A stretch of 10,328 nucleotides of DNA from Desulfobacca acetoxidans (lineage in GTDB: Bacteria > Desulfobacterota > Desulfobaccia > Desulfobaccales > 0-14-0-80-60-11), in NCBI GenBank assembly GCA_020723225.1, contig DYJG01000047.1:1-10328 (forward strand). Reading direction: 5' to 3'. The translations under genes and the position numbers were made by a program. Positions 5,851 to 10,328 of this stretch are shown here, in pieces. How positions within the stretch are numbered: position 1 is the first letter of the stretch; the number at the start of each line of letters is the position of its first letter. The notes below the pieces were generated by a model, which saw only the letters and a program-made list of their open reading frames with translations, did no database searches and was not told where the DNA came from.

Positions 5851-6522
5851 ATGGTCATCGGGGAAGCAAAACCCGTAGCGGAAATCCTGGAGATGATCAA
5901 GGATTTTAAAAAAGTTGTGGTCGCCGGCTGTAAAGGCTGCGTCACCGTCTGCAACGCGGGGGGTGAAAAGGAAGTGGCCATCCTGGCCTCGGAGCTGCGT
6001 ATCGCCCGCAAGGCTGCCGGCAACGACCTGGAAACCCTGGAATACACCTGCGAGCGCCAGTGCGATCCGGAATACATCGAGCCTCTGGACGATTTGGTGA
6101 AAGACGCGGAGGCCATAGTCTCCATCGCCTGCAGCGTCGGCCCCCAATACTGCACGGCCCGTTATCCTTTTGTGCCGGTCTTTCCGGGGCTGAACACCAT
6201 GTCCATCGGCGGGGCCCTGGAACACGGGGTGTGGAAGGAATTCTGCCAGGCCTGCGGCAGTTGCATCATCGGCGATTTCGGCGGGCTCTGCCCCATCACC
6301 CGCTGCGCCAAACAATTATTGAACGGCCCCTGCGGCGGCTCTTCCGAGGGCCTCTGCGAAGTGGGCAAAGGCAGCATTCCCTGCATCTGGCAGCTCATCT
6401 ACGACCGCATGAAAAACCTGGGGCAGCTCCACAAGATGCAGGAAGTAAAACTTTATAAAAACTGGTCCACCAGCAGAGACGGCGGGCTACGCACTACTAT
6501 ACGGGAGGAGTTGAAACAATGA
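5851..6522 (+). CDS. metV: MetV, iron-sulfur/zinc subunit of methylenetetrahydrofolate reductase
   Basis: A 223-aa cysteine-rich protein of the methylene-THF reductase C-terminal domain family (MetV), partner of MetF in acetogens and sulfate reducers. In MetVF complexes MetV carries metal centres and is thought to help deliver electrons to the MetF flavin. Fifteen cysteines are visible, grouped as CKGCVTVC (27-34), CERQC (67-71), CxACGSC within FCQACGSC (131-138) and a C-terminal cluster at 147, 152, 161, 169 and 178. The chosen ATG at 5851 has GAGGAGGAG upstream; an in-frame ATG at 5791 lacks a ribosome site and adds residues unlike the family. The stop overlaps the metF start by four bases (ATGA), showing translational coupling. 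No HdrABC or RnfC-like subunits are adjacent, so the electron donor is not shown here. Confidence 0.92.
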   Translation: MVIGEAKPVAEILEMIKDFKKVVVAGCKGCVTVCNAGGEKEVAILASELRIARKAAGNDLETLEYTCERQCDPEYIEPLDDLVKDAEAIVSIACSVGPQYCTARYPFVPVFPGLNTMSIGGALEHGVWKEFCQACGSCIIGDFGGLCPITRCAKQLLNGPCGGSSEGLCEVGKGSIPCIWQLIYDRMKNLGQLHKMQEVKLYKNWSTSRDGGLRTTIREELKQ

Positions 6523-7457
6523 CCGCCGAATATTCCGCGGGAAGCAGACTGGAAAAAATCTTTAAGAGCGGCCAGAAGGCCCTGACCGGCGAATGCGGCC
6601 CGCCCCGGGGTTGCGATGTCGACCATTTTAAGCACAAAGCCAGCTTTTTGAAGGGCAACGTCGACGCGGTCAACGTCACCGACAACCAGACCGCGGTGGT
6701 GCGTTTCTGTTCCATGGCCGCGTCCAAAATCCTCCTGGAAATGGGCGTAGAGCCGGTGATGCAGATGGTGACCCGGGACATGAACCGCATCGGCCTCCAG
6801 AGCAACATCCTGGGCGCCGCCGCCTTAGGCATCAAGAACCTGCTCTGCCTCACCGGCGACCACCAGTCCTTTGGCGACCATCCCCAGGCCAAGAACGTCC
6901 ACGACATGGACTCGGTGATGCTGGCCCACACCGTGAAGACCATGCGGGACGAAGGCAAGATGGTGAGCGGCACGGAACTCCAGGGCCGCCCCCAGATCTT
7001 CATCGGCGCCGCAGCCAACCCCTTTGCCGACCCCCAGGAGTTTAGGGTGATCCGCATGGGCAAAAAGATCGCCGCGGGGGTCCAGTTCATCCAGACCCAG
7101 TGCATTTACAACATGGAGAGATTCCGGAAATTCATGGAAATGGCCAACGACATGGGCCTCACCGAGAAGTGCTATATCATGGCCGGCATCACTCCGCTGA
7201 AATCCGTGGGTATGGCCAACTACATGAAGAAGTTCGTCCCCGGCCTGGACGTGCCCGACTCCTACATCACCCGCCTGAAAGGCGTGCCCAAGGACAAGGT
7301 GGCCGCGGAAGGCATCAAGATCGCGGTGGAGCAGATCCACGAATGCCTGGCCATGAAAGGCATCGCCGGCATCCACCTGATGGCCATCGAATGGGAAGAA
7401 AGAGTCCCGGAGATCGTCGAGGCCGCGGGCCTGCTGCCCCGGCCGGTGGTGGATTAA
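6519..7457 (+). CDS. metF: MetF, 5,10-methylenetetrahydrofolate reductase flavoprotein subunit
   Basis: Reduces methylene-THF to methyl-THF (or the reverse during acetate oxidation) on FAD or FMN in a TIM barrel. The 312-aa length fits MetF. Visible family landmarks are TGECGPPRG (23-31), with Glu25 in the place of the catalytic acid; NVTDNQTAVVR (residues 52-62); a CLTGDHQ segment corresponding to the flavin-binding RGD-type loop (about 109-115); and QTQCIYNMERF (about 193-203) in the substrate region. The start overlaps the metV stop. A hairpin repeat begins four bases after the stop and a terminator follows, so metVF forms a two-gene transcript. It lacks a NADH-binding extension; electrons probably come through MetV. 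Confidence 0.95.
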   Translation: MTAEYSAGSRLEKIFKSGQKALTGECGPPRGCDVDHFKHKASFLKGNVDAVNVTDNQTAVVRFCSMAASKILLEMGVEPVMQMVTRDMNRIGLQSNILGAAALGIKNLLCLTGDHQSFGDHPQAKNVHDMDSVMLAHTVKTMRDEGKMVSGTELQGRPQIFIGAAANPFADPQEFRVIRMGKKIAAGVQFIQTQCIYNMERFRKFMEMANDMGLTEKCYIMAGITPLKSVGMANYMKKFVPGLDVPDSYITRLKGVPKDKVAAEGIKIAVEQIHECLAMKGIAGIHLMAIEWEERVPEIVEAAGLLPRPVVD

Positions 7458-7461
7458 ATCC

Positions 7462-7481
7462 TAGGGTGCGCTCTGCGCACC
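7462..7481 (+). repeat. Short palindromic repeat just after the metF stop codon (copy 2)
   Basis: Reads TAGGGTGCGC-tct-GCGCACC, beginning four bases after the metF TAA. It has the same stem, same orientation to the gene and same distance from the stop as the copy after fhs; only the three loop bases differ. Flanking sequences are unrelated. Confidence 0.75.
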
Positions 7482-7507
7482 ATAATTGGACGTTTCTAGA
7501 AAGACCC

Positions 7508-7537
7508 AGCCCGGTCCTGAAGGACCGGGCTTTTTTT
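7508..7537 (+). terminator. Rho-independent terminator of metVF
   Basis: Perfect 10-bp stem AGCCCGGTCC (7508-7517) with GGACCGGGCT (7522-7531), tetraloop TGAA, followed by a T-run to 7537. Confidence 0.95.
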
Positions 7538-7547
7538 ACGGTCAAAA

Positions 7548-7576
7548 TTGTTGTATGGTGGGGAAAAAAATAGAAT
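7548..7576 (+). promoter_or_regulatory. Candidate promoter for the MNT/HEPN pair
   Basis: TTGTTG (7548-7553), 17-bp spacer, TAGAAT (7571-7576, five of six). It would give a leader of about 120 nt before the nucleotidyltransferase gene. The -35 is weak. The rest of 7577-7703 shows no gene that I can support. Confidence 0.35.
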
Positions 7577-7703
7577 AGGAAGATAAGATCATATAGGGTA
7601 ATTACTTGAAGAACCCGCGTTATGGCCCGCCTCGAGCTACGGGTAAGGATTAAGCAATACGCTGCTGGCGGCTCATCGATCCTCCGCCTTTAGGAATACA
7701 TTA

Positions 7704-8039
7704 ATGCCTGAGAGCAATCTTCCCCACCCGGTGAAACGAGCCCTTAAGGAGCTTAAACAGTTCCTATCGGAGATTTACGGGGACCGGTTGCAAGGAGTTT
7801 ACCTCTATGGCTCTTATGCCCGGGGGGATTTTCATGCCGGCTCCGATGTGGATATCCTACTGGTTCTGAAGGGGACGGTTAACCCTGGCCAGGAGATTAG
7901 CCGCCTGAGTTTGCGGGTCTCCGACATCTGCCTGGACCATGACGTCCTTATCGCTGTGTTCCCGGTTCCCGAAGAATGGCTGCAGAGCCGGAAAAGCCCT
8001 CTTTTTGAAAACGTGCGCCGGGAAGGAGTGCGGCTGTGA
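7704..8039 (+). CDS. MNT-type nucleotidyltransferase (putative MntA-like antitoxin)
   Basis: A 111-aa minimal nucleotidyltransferase. The GSX10DXD signature is complete: Gly36-Ser37, then Asp48 and Asp50 in GSYARGDFHAGSDVDILLV. The likely third metal-binding Asp80 lies in LDHDVLIAVFP. In characterised MntA-HepT pairs this enzyme AMPylates a tyrosine of the HEPN partner and neutralises it. Here all catalytic acids are kept, so it should be active. The ATG has AGGA eight bases upstream. It overlaps the HEPN gene by four bases (GTGA), indicating translational coupling. Substrate is inferred from the family only; other minimal nucleotidyltransferases paired with HEPN proteins have unknown roles. 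Confidence 0.85.
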   Translation: MPESNLPHPVKRALKELKQFLSEIYGDRLQGVYLYGSYARGDFHAGSDVDILLVLKGTVNPGQEISRLSLRVSDICLDHDVLIAVFPVPEEWLQSRKSPLFENVRREGVRL

Positions 8040-8431
8040 CCTTGGCTGAGGAAATCCTGGGGATGCTGGCCAAGGCCAGGCGTTACCTCCATTCCGCCGA
8101 AGTTCTGCGGCAACAGCAAGATTTCGATTCCGCCGTCTCCCGCCTCTATTACGCCATGTTTTACGCAGCCGAAGCCCTGCTCCTGACCCGGGGACAGACC
8201 TTCTCCAGCCACCGGGCAGTGGTTTCGGCATTCGCTCAGCATTTTGTTAAGTCGGGCCTGTTATCCAAGGAGCTGCATCAATGGCTCAGGGAAGCATTTG
8301 AAAAGCGGCAAATAAGCGATTACGAATTCTTGAACGGAATGGGCGAGGCGGATGTTCTGGATTTGCAAGTGAAAGCAGAACGATTTCTCGGCCAGACTGA
8401 AATATTTTTGAAAGATAACGACGTTATTTAG
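8036..8431 (+). CDS. HEPN-domain protein (putative HepT-like partner, atypical motif)
   Basis: A 131-aa all-helical HEPN protein. SRLYYAMFYAAEALL (35-49) and the SSHRAVVSAFAQHFVK stretch (57-72) are typical. Toxic HEPN RNases usually carry RX4-6H; here the corresponding helix reads KRQISDYEF (90-98), i.e. Arg91-x3-Asp95-Tyr96, with no histidine. That RxxxDY pattern occurs in a large HEPN subfamily linked to minimal nucleotidyltransferases, so RNase activity cannot be assumed. Tyr96 could be a modification target by analogy with HepT, but that is speculative. The GTG start follows GGAAGGAG and overlaps the upstream gene. Confidence 0.82.
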   Translation: MTLAEEILGMLAKARRYLHSAEVLRQQQDFDSAVSRLYYAMFYAAEALLLTRGQTFSSHRAVVSAFAQHFVKSGLLSKELHQWLREAFEKRQISDYEFLNGMGEADVLDLQVKAERFLGQTEIFLKDNDVI

Positions 8432-8503
8432 GTTCGCGGTATCAAGATAACTTGACTCCGAAGGGATAAAAGGCCCTCATCTATTAGTATCAGGAGGCTT
8501 GGT

Positions 8504-10328
8504 ATGGATAGCTCGGCAATAAGTTCCAAAGATGTTTCCATCCAACCCGACACCCTGTCCTTAAAAGACAAAGCCCGCCAGGAAGGCCTGGAGACCATCT
8601 GGGACCGGTTTGACGCCCAGCAGCCCCAGTGCGGGTTTTGCGATTTGGGGCTATCCTGCCGCATCTGCGTCATGGGGCCCTGCCGCATCGACCCCTTCGG
8701 CGAGGGGCCGAGCCGGGGGGTGTGCGGCGCGGACGCGGACATCATGGTGGCCCGGAACCTGGCCCGCATGATCGCCGCGGGCGCGGCCTCCCACTCCGAC
8801 CACGGCCGGGACCTGGTGGAGACGCTCCTCGCGGTGGCCGAAGGCAAGGCCCCGGGCTATAAGCTCACCGACCTGGGGAAACTGGACCGCATCGCCGGGG
8901 AATTCGGCATCGCTGCGGACCTGCCGCCGGAAGGCAAAGCCAAGGAACTGGCCCTGGCCCTGATGGAGGAATACGGCATCAAAAAAGGCTTCCTCCAGTT
9001 CACCAAACGCCTGCCTGCAACCCGGCTGGAGAAATGGGCGAAGTTGGGAATCAACCCCCGGGGCATCGACTGGGAAATCTCGGAGATGCTGCACCGCACC
9101 CACATGGGGGTGGACAACGATTACGTCAATATTCTCCTCCAGGGCTTGCGTTCCGCGCTCTCCGACGGCTGGGGCGGCTCCATGATCGCCACCGAGGTCT
9201 CTGACATCCTCTTCGGCACGCCGCAGCCCGTGGCCTCCCAGGTGAATATCGGGGTCTTGAAGGCGGATCAGGTGAATATTCTGCTGCACGGCCACAGTCC
9301 CCTGGTTTCGGAGATGGTGGCCCGGGCCGCGGCGGACCCGGCGCTGCTCCAACGGGCGAAAGAATTGGGAGCCAACGGCATCAATCTGGCGGGCCTGTGC
9401 TGCACCGGGAACGAAGTGCTGATGCGCAAAGGCATCCCCATGGCCGGCAACCACCTGGTTCAGGAACTGGCCATCGTCACCGGCGCGGTGGAGGCCATGG
9501 TGGTGGATTACCAATGCATCCTGCCGTCCCTGCCGGAGGTGGCCTCCTGTTACCACACCCTCTTTTTCACCACCTACGACAAGGCGAAGTTTCCCAAGGC
9601 GAAGCACCTGTCCTTTTCCCCGGAGAACGGCGCGGCCCTGGGCCGGGAGCTGGTCGCCCAGGGGGTGGAGAATTTTGCCCGGCGGGACAAAAATAGGGTC
9701 TCCATTCCGGCCGCGCCCCAGGCCCAGGTCACCGGCTTTTCCATCGAGGCCATCGTCGCCGCCTTGGGGGGCACGCCCGGGCCTTTGCTGGAGGCGATTA
9801 AGGCCGGGCAGATCCGGGGCGCCGCGGGAGTGGTGGGCTGCAACAATCCCAAGATCACCCAGGATTACGGCCACGTGAATCTGACCAAGGCCCTTATCGC
9901 CGCGGACATCCTGGTCCTGGACACCGGCTGCACCGCGGTGGCCAACGCCAAGGCGGGTCTGAAAGAGCCCCGGGCCTCGGAACTGGCCGGACCGGGGCTG
10001 AAAGCCGTGTGCCAGGCTCTGGGGATTCCTCCGGTCCTGCACATGGGGTCGTGCGTGGACAACACCCGGATCATCAACCTCTGCGCGGCCCTGGCCGGGG
10101 CTTTAGGGGTGGACCTGGATCAATTGCCGGTGGCCGCGGCCGCGCCGGAGTGGTATTCGGAGAAGGCCGCGGCCATCGCCTGCTACGCGGTGGCCAGCGG
10201 CATTTACACGGTCCTGGGCGTGGCGCCCCCCGTCCTGGGGAGCGCGGCGGTGACGGATTTACTCCTCAACGGCCTGGAAGCCCACCTGGGGGCCAAATTC
10301 GCGGTGGAGCCGGACCCGGGGAAGGCCG
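8504..10328 (+). CDS. cooS: Anaerobic Ni-Fe carbon monoxide dehydrogenase catalytic subunit (CooS/AcsA), 3' end outside the window
   Basis: Reversibly oxidises CO to CO2, or supplies CO to acetyl-CoA synthase. The 608 codons seen cover nearly the whole enzyme (usual length about 630-675). Near the N-terminus are Cys43 and Cys46 (CGFC, D-cluster) and Cys52, 55, 60, 74 (B-cluster, spacing C-x2-C-x4-C-x13-C). The C-cluster ligands are all present: HGH at 262-264, Cys299/300 (LCCTGNE), Cys338, Cys446, Cys476 and Cys517. Lys554 and histidines 97 and 100 fit the known proton-transfer residues. The ATG is preceded by CAGGAGG. No strong promoter was found in 8432-8503. The acsB/cdh partners would be to the right and are not seen, so monofunctional CooS versus AcsA cannot be decided. 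Confidence 0.96.
   Translation, partial: MDSSAISSKDVSIQPDTLSLKDKARQEGLETIWDRFDAQQPQCGFCDLGLSCRICVMGPCRIDPFGEGPSRGVCGADADIMVARNLARMIAAGAASHSDHGRDLVETLLAVAEGKAPGYKLTDLGKLDRIAGEFGIAADLPPEGKAKELALALMEEYGIKKGFLQFTKRLPATRLEKWAKLGINPRGIDWEISEMLHRTHMGVDNDYVNILLQGLRSALSDGWGGSMIATEVSDILFGTPQPVASQVNIGVLKADQVNILLHGHSPLVSEMVARAAADPALLQRAKELGANGINLAGLCCTGNEVLMRKGIPMAGNHLVQELAIVTGAVEAMVVDYQCILPSLPEVASCYHTLFFTTYDKAKFPKAKHLSFSPENGAALGRELVAQGVENFARRDKNRVSIPAAPQAQVTGFSIEAIVAALGGTPGPLLEAIKAGQIRGAAGVVGCNNPKITQDYGHVNLTKALIAADILVLDTGCTAVANAKAGLKEPRASELAGPGLKAVCQALGIPPVLHMGSCVDNTRIINLCAALAGALGVDLDQLPVAAAAPEWYSEKAAAIACYAVASGIYTVLGVAPPVLGSAAVTDLLLNGLEAHLGAKFAVEPDPGKA

Noticed and set aside
8452..8490. Sigma-70 promoter for cooS starting at TTGACT
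   Set aside because: No acceptable -10 box at 16-19 bp spacing; the TATTAGTAT further on is too far away.
8651..10042. 463-aa open frame on the minus strand across the CO dehydrogenase gene
   Set aside because: Shadow of cooS; low-complexity composition and no recognisable motifs.
1..10328. CRISPR arrays, insertion sequences, tRNA or rRNA genes
   Set aside because: No regularly spaced repeats, transposase frames, tRNA-like cloverleaf or rRNA segments were seen.

Overview
The window looks like chromosomal DNA of a GC-rich anaerobe, probably a Desulfobacterota (deltaproteobacterial) sulfate reducer or syntroph. The basis is gene content only: an NfnAB-type transhydrogenase, the MetV/MetF form of methylene-tetrahydrofolate reductase, formate-tetrahydrofolate ligase and a CooS-type carbon monoxide dehydrogenase. 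No rRNA or other taxonomic marker is present. Together these genes describe much of the Wood-Ljungdahl (reductive acetyl-CoA) pathway, run either for CO2 fixation or in reverse for acetate oxidation.

Layout. Positions 1-2252 (minus strand) carry nfnA followed by nfnB; nfnB runs off the left edge. Upstream of nfnA is a compact regulatory region with a CRP/FNR-like palindrome. Positions 2468-3505 (minus strand) hold two toxin-antitoxin modules, hicBA and brnTA. In both, the toxin gene is broken by a single-base frameshift while the antitoxin frame is open. Positions 3517-5384 (minus strand) hold fhs with its terminator. Positions 5385-5850 are a divergent promoter region; metV and metF read rightward from 5851 to 7457 and end in a terminator. 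Positions 7548-8431 carry a MNT nucleotidyltransferase/HEPN pair on the plus strand. From 8504 a CO dehydrogenase gene runs off the right edge.

How the genes fit together. Fhs makes formyl-THF from formate. MetVF reduces methylene-THF to methyl-THF. CO dehydrogenase interconverts CO2 and CO for the carbonyl branch. NfnAB couples NADH, ferredoxin and NADP(H) pools and could balance electrons among these steps. FolD, acetyl-CoA synthase, the corrinoid protein and the methyltransferase are not in the window. The intervals between the metabolic operons are occupied by toxin-antitoxin-type pairs, so the metabolic locus has been interrupted by accessory cassettes.

Most notable observations: both classical toxins are inactivated by frameshifts; the same short hairpin lies exactly four bases after the stop codons of both fhs and metF in the sense orientation; the CO dehydrogenase has a CX2C D-cluster motif; Fhs is a long form resembling eukaryotic C1-THF synthase with changed active-site motifs; and the HEPN protein lacks the usual RX4-6H RNase motif. 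I found no convincing wholly new multi-gene system.
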